A stretch of 22,502 nt of DNA from an uncultured Clostridium sp. (GCA_900543325.1 UQQU01000056.1:1-22502); one strand, 5' to 3'; counted from the first letter of the stretch, positions 1 to 7,946 are shown. Numbers and translations are program-made. The notes: a model not told the origin generated them from the letters alone.

Positions 1-137
1 ATAATGTAATTTTTTTTTTAGAAAATAAAATAGTTACATAAAAAAGATAAGATTAAATAAATATTTTTTACATTTATAAAAAATATAATAATGAAAGTTT
101 TTAAAATAAATATTTCAAAAAGCAAAAAAGTAATTAA

Positions 138-166
138 TTTACAAATTTAATTATATAAGCTAAAAT
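138..166 (+). promoter_or_regulatory. Predicted sigma-A promoter for the deacetylase lipoprotein gene
   Basis: A -35-like TTTACA (138-143) and a -10-like TAAAAT (161-166) are separated by exactly 17 bases, and the gene starts 37 bases further on. The DNA to the left is low-complexity AT with no other gene. This is a consensus match only, and AT-rich DNA produces such matches by chance. Confidence 0.45.
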
Positions 167-203
167 TATTTAAGTAATAAAAAAATAATAAGGAGAAAAA
201 ATT

Positions 204-1094
204 ATGAAAAAATTTTTAATCATAATATCATTTATGTTGTTAATGATTTTTGGAATAATTTCTTGTGGGAAAAATGAAGAAAATAATAAGCTAATGGATA
301 CAACTAATAATGAAGAGCAACAAATTGATAACAATAATGAAAATTTAGATCAAGATAATCAAGAAGAAGATACGGAAGAAGAAAGCAAAGTAGAAGAAAA
401 AGAGATTGAATACATAAATATTGCACCAGAGGAAGTTAAAATTCCAATCCTTATGTATCATTCTATAAGCGATGATGACCCTAATAATAATTTACTAGTA
501 CCTCCGAGCATGTTTGAAGAGCAGATGGCATGGTTAGAAGCAAATGAATTTACTGCAATGAATTTAGATGAAGCATTAGAAGCTATGGAAACAGGAAAAG
601 TACCTAAAAGACCTGTAGTAATAACATTTGATGATGGCTATTCTGATAACTATACTAGTGCTTTTCCATCACTAAAGAATCATGGGCTAAAAGCTACATT
701 TTTTGTTATAACTGATGGAGTAGATAATGGATATTATATGTCTTCAGATATGTTAAAAGAAATGCAGGCAGCTGGAATGTCAATAGAAAATCATACAGCT
801 AATCATTTAGAATTAGATAAGTTATCTAGAGCAGATGCTTATGATGCAATTAAGAGGGGACAGGATTTCCTAAGAAATAATATAGGATCAGATGCTAATT
901 ATTTATGTTATCCTGTTGGAAAATATAGTGATGAGACTATTGAAATCCAAAAAGAATTGGGAATTAAAGCTGCAACTACTACTCAAGGAGGGATAAGTTC
1001 TATAAATGATGGTTTACACAAATTAAAAAGGGTTAGAATATATCCAATGAGTATAGAAAGTTTTGCTTCAATATTTTCTGAGTATATTTATTAG
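204..1094 (+). CDS. Polysaccharide deacetylase lipoprotein (carbohydrate esterase 4 family)
   Basis: This 296-residue exported enzyme probably removes acetyl groups from a cell-wall or other surface polysaccharide. The N-terminus is a lipoprotein signal: MKK, a hydrophobic stretch, then GIISC with Cys21 as the lipidation site. Residues 22-70 are an acidic, Asn/Glu-rich low-complexity tether. The NodB-type catalytic domain follows. ILMYHSI lies near 82-88, motif 1 TFDDGY is at 141-146 (Asp143 catalytic base, Asp144 metal ligand), and motif 2 NHTANH is at 196-201 with metal-ligand His197 and His201. CYPVGK (235-240) corresponds to the later substrate-groove motif. The ATG follows an AAGGAG SD at a normal distance. 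The family role is established, but the substrate (peptidoglycan GlcNAc, MurNAc or another polymer) cannot be told from sequence. The lgt gene at 8414 encodes the enzyme needed to lipidate it. Confidence 0.9.
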   Translation: MKKFLIIISFMLLMIFGIISCGKNEENNKLMDTTNNEEQQIDNNNENLDQDNQEEDTEEESKVEEKEIEYINIAPEEVKIPILMYHSISDDDPNNNLLVPPSMFEEQMAWLEANEFTAMNLDEALEAMETGKVPKRPVVITFDDGYSDNYTSAFPSLKNHGLKATFFVITDGVDNGYYMSSDMLKEMQAAGMSIENHTANHLELDKLSRADAYDAIKRGQDFLRNNIGSDANYLCYPVGKYSDETIEIQKELGIKAATTTQGGISSINDGLHKLKRVRIYPMSIESFASIFSEYIY

Positions 1095-1153
1095 ACATAA
1101 GTTATAATATAATAAAATGAAATAATAAATATAATACTTTCGGAGGTAAAGTA

Positions 1154-1459
1154 ATGGCTAAAATAACTAGTAGAAATAATGATTTATTAAGAGATTCTAG
1201 AAATAAGGTTTCACCAAAAGTTTATGATCTTTTAATTGATTTAGTTAATGAAGATAGAGAAGATTTAGCAGAAATGGCATTAAAGATAGACTATTTAATA
1301 GAATATGCAAATAGTGCTATTAAGGGAAAGGATTTTTCAGAGGCTTTAGAAACAGTACAAAGAGCAGAAGAAAGATTAAAGATGATAAAGAGAGCAAATT
1401 TTGATGTAAGTCATTTAGAATATTTAATTGAAGGTGTTAAAAAAAAGATAAGGAAGTAA
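1154..1459 (+). CDS. Small helical protein of unknown function
   Basis: A 101-residue soluble protein that I do not recognise as a named family. It has no signal peptide or membrane segment. It is charged (many Lys, Arg, Glu, Asp), contains no cysteine, and reads as a run of amphipathic helices from about residue 22 to the end. The segment near residues 58-76 (KDFSEALETVQRAEERLK) has the spacing of a coiled coil or helical-repeat hairpin. The start is well supported by CGGAGG seven bases before the ATG. The codon use matches its neighbours. The stop codon sits inside the terminator hairpin that also closes the convergent helicase gene. It is probably transcribed with, or just after, the lipoprotein gene 59 bases upstream. 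Confidence 0.75.
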   Translation: MAKITSRNNDLLRDSRNKVSPKVYDLLIDLVNEDREDLAEMALKIDYLIEYANSAIKGKDFSEALETVQRAEERLKMIKRANFDVSHLEYLIEGVKKKIRK

Positions 1460-1478
1460 TCACTTCCTTATCTTTTTT
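1441..1478. terminator. Bidirectional intrinsic terminator between the 101-aa gene and the helicase gene
   Basis: A perfect 17-bp stem (1441-1457 pairs with 1462-1478) has a 4-base loop AATC. An A-tract on the left arm and a T-tract on the right make it work in both directions. The TAA stop of the upstream gene (1457-1459) lies at the stem-loop junction. Confidence 0.9.
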
Positions 1479-1482
1479 TATA

Positions 1483-3093
1483 TTATTTAGATTTTCTTCT
1501 ATTATTACTTCTTCTTTTCTTGTTATTAGTTGAAACTTCAACGTTGACTCTTCTCTTGTTAATCTTTCCACCAGTACATTTTTCAAGAACTTGTCTATGA
1601 ATTGTGTTATCTACATTAACAAATGCAAAGTTCTCCATTATGTCGATATCTCTTATTTGAGATGCTCCAACTTTAGCATTATTTTTTATGTAGTTTATTA
1701 GTGTCTTAATAGTTAATCCATCTCTTCTACCAGCAGAGAAGAATAATCTAACGTCATTTTCTTTGCTTGATGCAGGAGCTTCAAGTTTATCACTTGAATA
1801 ATCAAAAGATAATTGATTTTTAAATTGACTTTGAAGTAATGAAGCAATTACTTTAATAGAATCGTGATTTTCAGTTAATTGAGTAGCAACATCTACAAAT
1901 TTTGAATAATCTTCAGCTTCTATTATTGATGAAACTTCATTAGCCATTAATTCAAATTTAGCGTTATATATTTCTTGAACTGTAGGTATATTTCCTTTTT
2001 CGATATTACCTTTAGTTACATTCTTTATTTGCTTAAGGAATCCAAATTCTTTTGGAGTAATTATGCTATAAGCAGTACCTTCTCTACCTGCTCTACCAGT
2101 TCTACCAATTCTGTGAACATAAGATTCAATATCTTGAGGTAACTCATAGTTAAATACGTGAGTAACACCATCAACGTCAATTCCTCTAGCAGCAACATCT
2201 GTAGCAACTAAGAATTTTAATGAACCATTCTTGAACTTAGCAAGAGTTTTCATTCTTTGAATTTGAGACATATCTCCATGCATACCTTCAACCATGTATC
2301 CTCTAGCTTGCATTGCAGCAACTAAATCATCAACACCTCTTTTAGTTCTGCAGAAGATAATACCTGCTGATGGATTATCAAAATCTATTAATCTACAAAG
2401 AGCTTCTAATCTTTGAGAGCCATTAACTTCAAAGAAATTTTGTTTGATTGTAGAACCTGTCATTTCTTTTCTAGCAATAACTATATGTTGTGCATCTTCT
2501 TTTAAATATTTTTTTGATAATTTCTTGATTTGAGGTGGCATTGTTGCAGAGAATAATAAAGTTTGTCTTTCTTCTGGAATGCTCTTCATTATTTCTTCCA
2601 TATCATCAATGAATCCCATATTTAGCATTTCATCAGCTTCATCTAATACTAGGAATTCTACTGATGATAAAGGTAAATTTCCTCTTCTTATATGGTCTAA
2701 AACTCTACCTGGAGTACCAACTACTATATTAGCTCTTTTTAAATCTCTAGCTTGAAGGTGAATTGGTGCTCCACCGTATACAGCAACGATGTTTAATTTT
2801 TCGTACTTAGTTAATTTTACTAATTCATCGTGAACTTGTATTGCTAATTCTCTTGTTGGAGCTAATATTATTGAGCCTATAGCATCCTTAATTTTTAAAT
2901 TGTTTATCATAGGTAGACCAAATGCTGCTGTTTTTCCTGTACCAGTTTGAGCTTGACCTATAATATCATTACCCGAAAGGGCAACTGGAATTGCTTCGGC
3001 TTGAATTGGAGATGGAGTAGTAAAACCTAAATCATCAATAGCTTTTACTAAAGTCTCTTTTAAGCCTAAATCATTAAATGTTAAATTCGTCAT
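1483..3093 (-). CDS. DEAD-box ATP-dependent RNA helicase with DbpA-like C-terminal RNA-binding domain
   Basis: A 536-residue RNA helicase that remodels RNA, probably in ribosome assembly or cold adaptation. The motifs appear in order: Q-motif around residues 6-31, Walker A AQTGTGKT 48-55, PTRELA 79-84, TPGR 127-130, DEAD 151-154, SAT 182-184, FCRTKRG about 247-253, ATDVAARGID about 297-306, and HRIGRTGR 327-334. Residues ~447-521 resemble the DbpA/CsdA RNA-binding domain (VRLFFSAGRRDGL at its start), followed by a strongly basic tail (KKRRSNNRRKSK). In DbpA this domain targets a 23S rRNA hairpin, but whether this protein shares that target is inference. The ATG is preceded by AGAGGAT. Over 400 bases of AT-rich DNA lie upstream, leaving room for a long leader as seen for some cold-inducible helicases. 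It could be named CshA- or DbpA-like, and the sequence alone does not settle the name. Confidence 0.93.
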   Translation of the reverse strand: MTNLTFNDLGLKETLVKAIDDLGFTTPSPIQAEAIPVALSGNDIIGQAQTGTGKTAAFGLPMINNLKIKDAIGSIILAPTRELAIQVHDELVKLTKYEKLNIVAVYGGAPIHLQARDLKRANIVVGTPGRVLDHIRRGNLPLSSVEFLVLDEADEMLNMGFIDDMEEIMKSIPEERQTLLFSATMPPQIKKLSKKYLKEDAQHIVIARKEMTGSTIKQNFFEVNGSQRLEALCRLIDFDNPSAGIIFCRTKRGVDDLVAAMQARGYMVEGMHGDMSQIQRMKTLAKFKNGSLKFLVATDVAARGIDVDGVTHVFNYELPQDIESYVHRIGRTGRAGREGTAYSIITPKEFGFLKQIKNVTKGNIEKGNIPTVQEIYNAKFELMANEVSSIIEAEDYSKFVDVATQLTENHDSIKVIASLLQSQFKNQLSFDYSSDKLEAPASSKENDVRLFFSAGRRDGLTIKTLINYIKNNAKVGASQIRDIDIMENFAFVNVDNTIHRQVLEKCTGGKINKRRVNVEVSTNNKKRRSNNRRKSK

Positions 3094-3312
3094 ATAGTAT
3101 CCTCTTTTTTCATATATTTTTTATTTATTTCAAATTATTTAAATAATTATTTCTCATCAATCGACTTTATTAAGTATATAGCAAAAATATAATTAATGCA
3201 CTAAGTATTTATTGTAAAATATGAAATACTTGTTTATTTTCAAAATAAGACAAAATGGTATTGTTTTCATTAAAGAATTTTAAAAAAAATTAAAAATACC
3301 AGAAAAATATAA

Positions 3313-3341
3313 TTGACAATTAGCGAAAAATAGTTCAAAAT
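3313..3341 (+). promoter_or_regulatory. Orphan sigma-A promoter candidate reading into a short terminated transcript
   Basis: A perfect -35 TTGACA (3313-3318) is followed, after 17 bases, by CAAAAT (3336-3341), which matches the -10 consensus at four of six positions. Initiation would be near 3348. No plus-strand gene follows, but a terminator-like hairpin ends near 3438. Confidence 0.45.
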
Positions 3342-3347
3342 ATGCAA

Positions 3348-3438
3348 TGGAAATAGTCATTACTTAAATTTTAAATATTGTGTTATTGTGTCATGGAGTA
3401 TGTGGGAAGTTAGGTCTACCTATGTACTCTATTTTTTT
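3348..3438 (+). ncRNA. Candidate small RNA of about 90 nt
   Basis: This stretch lies between a TTGACA/CAAAAT promoter candidate and a hairpin plus T-tract, and contains no credible ORF. The hairpin pairs 3393-3406 with 3419-3432 (14 bp, four of them G-U in the plus-strand RNA), and T3432-3438 follows. The G-U pairs make the structure better on the plus strand than on the minus strand. It sits in the 437-base gap between the two minus-strand genes for the helicase and the acyltransferase. No known RNA family was recognised, and the start is inferred only from the promoter match. Confidence 0.35.
3393..3438 (+). terminator. Intrinsic terminator of the candidate small RNA
   Basis: A 14-bp stem containing G-U pairs has a 12-base loop and is followed by seven T residues. 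No annotated plus-strand gene reads into it, which is why a short upstream transcript is proposed. Confidence 0.55.
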
Positions 3439-3492
3439 GTAATGAAAAGACTCCTTCAGAGGAAGATATATGTCTATATGATTAAAAGATAA

Positions 3493-3522
3493 AAAAGGTG
3501 AGTTATTTTTAACTCACCTTTT
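3493..3522. terminator. Terminator downstream of the acyltransferase gene
   Basis: A perfect 13-bp stem (3493-3505 with 3510-3522) has a TTTT loop and A/T-tracts on both flanks. It lies eight bases beyond the stop of the minus-strand plsC-like gene and would also stop plus-strand read-through. Confidence 0.88.
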
Positions 3523-3530
3523 AAAATACA

Positions 3531-4250
3531 TTAAGAAATTTTTGAAGCTATTATACTTTGAACAGTTTTAGGTAATATATCTTGTTCTTCTTTAGTTAAA
3601 TTTGCAGTTTCAATTGCTGGATGGAAATAAAGATTAACAGTTGCAGGTTTAATCCAAGGACCATTACCGTGTTCCATTATTTTAAAAGATCCATCCATAG
3701 TTACTGGAACTATAGGGCATTTTGACTTAGTAGCTAGTTTAAAGCTACCAGCTTTAAATTCTTTTATTGGACCTCCCTTACTTCTAGTTCCTTCAGGGAA
3801 TATTACAATTGAGTGTCCAGCTTTTAGATTTTTAATTCCATTGATTATTGCTTCACCTGATTTTCTAAGATTACTTCTATCCATAAAAACGCAGTGGAGG
3901 AAATTCATCCAAGTTCTTACTAGTGGAATTTTTTCAACTTCTATTTTTGAAATAAATCCAATTACTTTTGGAATTTGAGTAATATATATTGGTATATCAA
4001 AATTACCTTGATGATTACCTACAAATAATACTGTTTTATCTTGGGGAATGTTTTCTATTCCGTGAACATTAACTTTAACCCCAGCTAATTTTAGTAATGA
4101 ATTTGCCCAGAGATTAGTGCATTTATATATTAAGGCTTCACTTTCTTCAATTCTATTTTTCTTAATTAAGTATTTAACTCTAAATATGAACGGTGTACTA
4201 ATTATTAAGCTTAATACAAACCATATAAACCAAATTATAGTTCTTATCAT
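3531..4250 (-). CDS. plsC: 1-acyl-sn-glycerol-3-phosphate acyltransferase (PlsC family)
   Basis: A membrane-associated acyltransferase that adds the second acyl chain to lysophosphatidic acid, giving phosphatidic acid. An N-terminal hydrophobic segment (residues ~4-23) anchors it to the membrane. The catalytic H-X4-D motif is NHQGNFD (79-85, His80 and Asp85), and the acceptor-binding FPEGTRS is at 151-157. PIVPV (179-183) matches the late block of the family. The longest frame begins with TTG at 4268, but that codon overlaps the AGGAG SD itself. The ATG at 4250, ten bases past AGGAG, is the likelier start and gives 239 residues. The gene is monocistronic: a terminator follows and the staygreen gene diverges upstream. 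Assignment to this step rather than to another lyso-lipid acyltransferase is by family only. Confidence 0.88.
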   Translation of the reverse strand: MIRTIIWFIWFVLSLIISTPFIFRVKYLIKKNRIEESEALIYKCTNLWANSLLKLAGVKVNVHGIENIPQDKTVLFVGNHQGNFDIPIYITQIPKVIGFISKIEVEKIPLVRTWMNFLHCVFMDRSNLRKSGEAIINGIKNLKAGHSIVIFPEGTRSKGGPIKEFKAGSFKLATKSKCPIVPVTMDGSFKIMEHGNGPWIKPATVNLYFHPAIETANLTKEEQDILPKTVQSIIASKIS

Positions 4251-4408
4251 TAATTTTTCACTCCTCAAAATTTTAAATATAAATAAAGTATACTATAAAA
4301 TATACGTTAAAAGTAATATTTTTGAAATATAAAATATTAATAAACTAAATATGTACAAAGTCATATATTAATTAAAGATGAGAGAATTTTTTATATGAGG
4401 TATGTATA

Positions 4409-4984
4409 GTGAGTAAGTTTCAACCAGAAAAATTAAATGTAAGTTATAAAGATGAAATAAGAACAAAGACTTTTTTATTTCCAAGAAAGTATACATTAAC
4501 ACATTCAGATGAAAGTGGTGAGTTATTTTTATCAATAGGAAAAAACTATGATTTTGATCAGATTAATTACAATATTAGAGATGAAGTTTTAGGAAGTTGG
4601 GAAAAGGATGATAAAGAGTATTTACTTATTACATTAGAAGTTGATAATGGTGATGATATTAGCAATACAATTAAGAGAGATAAAATATTTAGGCAAGAGA
4701 TTGTTTTAGCATTAATGGCCATAGTATACGGAGATAATTTATTTTTTGAAAATAATAAAGAATTATATGAGGCCCCTGTTAGAGTAAAATTTAACTCAAA
4801 ATTTAGTGAATATGACACATTAGAAGATTGGGGAATGGTAAAAGATTATAAATATAATTTGGACAGGTACAATAATGAATTACCTAATTATAAGTTTAAT
4901 CCATTTCCAATATTACCACCAGTACAGACTCCAGGATATATAAAGGCTATTAATGAGAAAAAAAGAAAAGAGATAATGCTATAG
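4409..4984 (+). CDS. Staygreen (SGR) family protein, homologue of plant chlorophyll Mg-dechelatase
   Basis: A 191-residue soluble protein that aligns by eye with plant STAY-GREEN proteins. The conserved stretches are PRKYTLTHSD (25-34), RDEVLGSW (57-64), VYGDN (106-110), an ELYEAPV-RVKFNS region (118-130) and EDWG (139-142). Each has a clear plant counterpart, such as PRTYTLTHSD and QRDEVVAEW. In plants the enzyme removes Mg from chlorophyll a, and some bacterial homologues are reported to do so in vitro. The His and Asp of THSD and the Asp of RDEV, residues thought important for activity, are all present. No chlorophyll genes are visible here, so the native substrate is unknown. The start is GTG at 4409, eight bases after a GAGG SD. 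The C-terminal ~45 residues (Pro/Asn/Tyr-rich) go beyond the core. A small unknown gene follows after two bases, implying an operon. Confidence 0.85.
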   Translation: MSKFQPEKLNVSYKDEIRTKTFLFPRKYTLTHSDESGELFLSIGKNYDFDQINYNIRDEVLGSWEKDDKEYLLITLEVDNGDDISNTIKRDKIFRQEIVLALMAIVYGDNLFFENNKELYEAPVRVKFNSKFSEYDTLEDWGMVKDYKYNLDRYNNELPNYKFNPFPILPPVQTPGYIKAINEKKRKEIML

Positions 4985-4986
4985 AG

Positions 4987-5253
4987 ATGGCATTGATAAC
5001 TATATTAGATAAATATATAAGTAGTGAGGTATATACTTTGTTTGGAAATAACACTCCTTATTGCATAAAGAAATCAGAAATAATAGATGCAAAGGTTGTA
5101 AATACTTATGGGCCTTGCAGAGAGGAATACGAAATAGTCATTGGACTTAAAGTTGGTAAAAGACCACCTTTTTATAATAATATGATAATAACATTTTTAA
5201 TTGATGAAAATGGAGTTAAAATAAAAAACGTTAAAAACCCTAAGTATAAGTAG
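4987..5253 (+). CDS. Small protein of unknown function, co-transcribed with the staygreen homologue
   Basis: An 88-residue protein that I cannot assign to a family. It has no signal peptide or membrane segment. The composition suggests a small beta-rich domain: alternating strands such as EYEIVIGLKV (~47-56) and MIITFLIDENGV (~66-77), with two cysteines (~26 and ~44). Its ATG is two bases after the staygreen stop, so translation is probably coupled. The only SD-like sequence lies inside the end of the upstream gene. The tight spacing suggests a partner function, but nothing in the sequence says which. The tRNA-Arg promoter begins seven bases after its stop. Confidence 0.65.
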   Translation: MALITILDKYISSEVYTLFGNNTPYCIKKSEIIDAKVVNTYGPCREEYEIVIGLKVGKRPPFYNNMIITFLIDENGVKIKNVKNPKYK

Positions 5254-5259
5254 AAAAAA

Positions 5260-5288
5260 TTGACATATACTAAATGTTGTAATAAAAT
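5260..5288 (+). promoter_or_regulatory. Promoter of tRNA-Arg
   Basis: A perfect TTGACA (5260-5265), a 17-base spacer and TAAAAT (5283-5288) lie upstream of the tRNA. Initiation near 5295 would leave a ~16-nt leader before the tRNA 5' end at 5311. Confidence 0.7.
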
Positions 5289-5310
5289 AAATATATAATT
5301 TAAAATGCGT

Positions 5311-5385
5311 GCTCTCATAGTTCAATGGATAGAATAGTCCCCTCCTAAGGGATAGATACAGGTTCGATTCCTGTTGGGAGTACCA
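5311..5385 (+). tRNA. tRNA-Arg (anticodon CCT)
   Basis: The cloverleaf folds fully. The acceptor stem pairs GCTCTCA with TGGGAGT (two G-U pairs), and the D-arm is GTTC...GAAT. The anticodon stem is GTCCC/GGGAT around loop CTCCTAA, giving anticodon CCT, which reads the rare AGG codon. The T-arm is ACAGG-TTCGATT-CCTGT. The discriminator is A and CCA is encoded. It has its own promoter and terminator. It is not the inosine-containing tRNA-Arg(ACG) that TadA modifies. Confidence 0.96.
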
Positions 5386-5392
5386 TGTATAT

Positions 5393-5428
5393 AAAAAACG
5401 ACTTGCCTTAATTGGTAAGTCGTTTTTT
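5393..5428. terminator. Bidirectional terminator between tRNA-Arg and the DUF368 gene
   Basis: A 15-bp stem (5393-5407 with 5414-5428, one G-U pair) has a 6-base loop, with A6 on the left and T6 on the right. It ends the tRNA transcript on the plus strand and the DUF368 gene on the minus strand, whose stop is six bases away. Confidence 0.9.
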
Positions 5429-5434
5429 ATATTT

Positions 5435-6328
5435 TTATTTAGATTTTTTTTCTAAAAAGTCTTTTGATTTTTCTAATACTATTATTACTACTCCACCTAT
5501 AATGAAGAATATCCAGCTGAAGCTTGAAAGATTCATTGCAGGCTTTGGAACTTCTAATGTTGTAGGTCCCATAAATACTGCATAAATTGAACCAAGCATT
5601 AAACCTAAGATTAAGTAAATCATTGCAGATCTATATTTATTTAATAAAAATTTAATTATCTTTATAGTACTTAATATTCCTACGATAACCCCTAGTCCAA
5701 AAATTATAAGCACTGGTAAGTAAGAAAAGTTTAAAGATAAAACTTCTTTTATTGCACTTATAATTCCAGTATAAAGTCCAAATATTAATAATAAAGTTGA
5801 TCCTGATATACCAGGTAAAACCATAGCTGAAATTGCAATCATTCCAGCAATAAATACAAATATACCAATACTAAAGTTCAAATGCTCTAAAGAAAGGTTT
5901 AATCCACCATTAGATCCTGATGGGTTAAAGTATGTAATTAAACCAACAATTAAAGCTCCAATTACAGTAAATATAATATTTTTGTATTTACCAACTAAAG
6001 AGTCTCTTTCTTCTCTCATTATTAATGGAATTGCAACTATTATAAAACCTGTAAATAATGAACTTATACTGTAAATATGTTCATCAAATATAGAAGATAA
6101 TATTAGTACAGATAATATCATACCTGTTACCCAACCAATTCCTAATTTGATTAAGAAGATTAAAGATTTTTTCTTATCTTCTGTACTATTTTTTGATATT
6201 AAAGAATTTAATGAGCCTATAAAGTCATCATAAAATCCTAAAATAAAAGCAATAGTACCACCCGAAACTCCAGGTACGCTATCGGCTAGAGCCATAAAGA
6301 AACCTCTGATAAAATTAATAATAAACAC
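5435..6328 (-). CDS. DUF368 membrane protein, PopT-type polyprenyl-phosphate transporter
   Basis: A 297-residue polytopic membrane protein with about eight or nine hydrophobic segments. The DUF368 signature appears twice, once in each half: DSVPGVSGGTIAFILGFYDD (residues ~16-35) and MVLPGISGSTLLLIFGLYTG (169-188). This internal repeat is typical of an inverted-topology transporter. DUF368 members (PopT) have been linked genetically to the return of undecaprenyl phosphate across the membrane, which recycles the lipid carrier for peptidoglycan and teichoic acid precursors. Applying that function here is by family. The start is GTG at 6328, supported by AGGTGAT three bases before it. It is a single gene: a terminator follows, and the upstream gene is divergent. 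Confidence 0.88.
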   Translation of the reverse strand: MFIINFIRGFFMALADSVPGVSGGTIAFILGFYDDFIGSLNSLISKNSTEDKKKSLIFLIKLGIGWVTGMILSVLILSSIFDEHIYSISSLFTGFIIVAIPLIMREERDSLVGKYKNIIFTVIGALIVGLITYFNPSGSNGGLNLSLEHLNFSIGIFVFIAGMIAISAMVLPGISGSTLLLIFGLYTGIISAIKEVLSLNFSYLPVLIIFGLGVIVGILSTIKIIKFLLNKYRSAMIYLILGLMLGSIYAVFMGPTTLEVPKPAMNLSSFSWIFFIIGGVVIIVLEKSKDFLEKKSK

Positions 6329-6561
6329 AATATCACCTCAAAATAAATATGTTAAGTATAAAATAAATATACTAAATACAGAAAATACTTAGTATAATTG
6401 TATAAAAATTATATTATAAATACAGAAAAAACACTAAATATTTTTTCTGAAAAAAAATGTAAATTTTATGTTTATTTATTGGTAAATTATATCATATAGT
6501 ATCAACCTATGATATAATAAATATTAAAATATTTTATTAAATTACTAGGAGTGTGATTTTT

Positions 6562-7806
6562 TTGGAACCCAGTCAAGTGTGGCAGATAATAGTACTTATA
6601 ATTTTACTTGTATTGTCTGGATTTTTTTCAATGTCAGAAACAGCACTTATGGCACTAAGTAAAATAAGAATAAGACATATGGTGGAAGAGGGAGTAAAAG
6701 GCGCTAAATTAGTTGAAAAATTAACAGAGGACCCAAATAAGTTGTTAGGAGCCATATTAATAGGTAATAATATAGTTAATATTTTAGCTTCATCATTAGC
6801 TACAACATTATTTGTTTCATTAGTAGGACCAAGTGGTGTTGGAATAGCAACAGCTGTAATGACTGTATTAGTACTTATATTTGGAGAAATAACTCCAAAA
6901 TCAATAGCAAAACAAAAATCAGAACAGGTATCATTAAAGGTAAGTAAGCCAATAAGCATAATAGTAAAATTATTTAAACCGTTTATAGGTATATTTACTT
7001 TTATATCAAGTGGCTTTATAAGATTATTAGGCGGAGATCCAAAGGCAAGTGAGCCATTTATAACAGAAGAAGAATTAAAAACAATGGTTGGTGTTAGTGA
7101 AGAAGAAGGTGTCCTTGAAGATGTGGAAAAGGAAATGATATTTAATGTATTTGACTTTGCTGATTCACAAGCTAAGGATGTTATGGTACAAAGAGTTGAT
7201 ATTGTAGCAGTTGATTCTGAGGCAACTTATGAAGAAGTATTAGATGTTATAAAGACAGAGCAGTTTTCAAGAATTCCAGTATATAATCAAACTATAGATG
7301 ATATAGTTGGGATATTATATGTTAAAGATTTAATTATAGCAGGTCAAAATAAGGATGGATTTAAAGTAACTGACTATATGAGAGAACCTTATTATACATT
7401 TGAATTTAAGAAAATCAAAGAATTATTTAATGAAATGAAAAAGACAAGAAATCATATTAGTGTAGTTTTAGACGAATATGGTGGAACTGTTGGAATAGTG
7501 ACTATAGAAGACCTAATTGAAGAGGTTTTTGGTGATATAGAAGATGAATATGATGATTACGAAAATGAAATAGAAGTAATTAAAGAAGATGAATATGTTG
7601 TGGATGGAAGTGCAAAATTAGATGACATAAGTGAATTAATTGGAGTAAATATGGAGTCAGAGGAATTTGATTCTGTTGGTGGATTAATAATAGGTGAATT
7701 AGGACGCTTCCCAGAAAATAAAGAAGAGGTAAATCTAAATAATATTAGATTTGTAGTGGAAGAAGTAGATAAAAACAGAATAAAAAAAGTAAGAATTTAC
7801 ACATAA
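6562..7806 (+). CDS. CNNM/CorC-type membrane protein (DUF21-CBS-CBS-CorC_HlyC), often labelled hemolysin family
   Basis: A 414-residue membrane protein with an N-terminal DUF21 domain (residues ~5-185) containing hydrophobic helices, the FFSMSETALMAL block (~22-33) and GEITPK (108-113). A CBS pair lies at ~202-325, including FSRIPVYN and LDEYGGTVGIVTIEDLIEE. The C-terminal CorC/HlyC domain spans ~340-412. Family members are linked to Mg2+ (or Co2+, Na+) efflux or homeostasis, with the CBS pair binding nucleotide. The 'hemolysin' label is historical. The longest frame begins with GTG at 6553, only one base past the AGGAG SD and too close to use. TTG at 6562, ten bases from AGGAG, is the better start. 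A G-U-rich hairpin terminator follows and separates it from tadA. Confidence 0.9.
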   Translation: MEPSQVWQIIVLIILLVLSGFFSMSETALMALSKIRIRHMVEEGVKGAKLVEKLTEDPNKLLGAILIGNNIVNILASSLATTLFVSLVGPSGVGIATAVMTVLVLIFGEITPKSIAKQKSEQVSLKVSKPISIIVKLFKPFIGIFTFISSGFIRLLGGDPKASEPFITEEELKTMVGVSEEEGVLEDVEKEMIFNVFDFADSQAKDVMVQRVDIVAVDSEATYEEVLDVIKTEQFSRIPVYNQTIDDIVGILYVKDLIIAGQNKDGFKVTDYMREPYYTFEFKKIKELFNEMKKTRNHISVVLDEYGGTVGIVTIEDLIEEVFGDIEDEYDDYENEIEVIKEDEYVVDGSAKLDDISELIGVNMESEEFDSVGGLIIGELGRFPENKEEVNLNNIRFVVEEVDKNRIKKVRIYT

Positions 7807-7833
7807 ATTAATTTTTAATTATAAAGATTATAA

Positions 7834-7888
7834 AAAAGTGGTGAGTGACAAATATAAGATAGAAAGTAGTTTGTCATTTGCCATTTTT
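7834..7888 (+). terminator. Terminator after the CNNM/CorC gene
   Basis: A long 19-bp stem (7834-7852 with 7870-7888), with several G-U pairs on the plus strand and a 17-base loop, ends in five T residues. The G-U bias fits function on the plus strand. Confidence 0.65.
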
Positions 7889-7946
7889 AGTTTATATAAA
7901 AATTGAAAGGTTAAACATACATAATAGCTAAGGAAGGAGCTAAATA

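Noticed and set aside
4117..4332. A 71-codon plus-strand ORF over the plsC start
   Set aside because: It is antisense to the acyltransferase N-terminus, has no SD, and its translation is low-complexity Ile/Asn/Leu.
6423..6449. CAGAAAAAA/TTTTTTCTG inverted repeat upstream of the CNNM gene
   Set aside because: It is nine pairs of mostly A-T in a divergent promoter region, with no gene to terminate; composition is a sufficient explanation.
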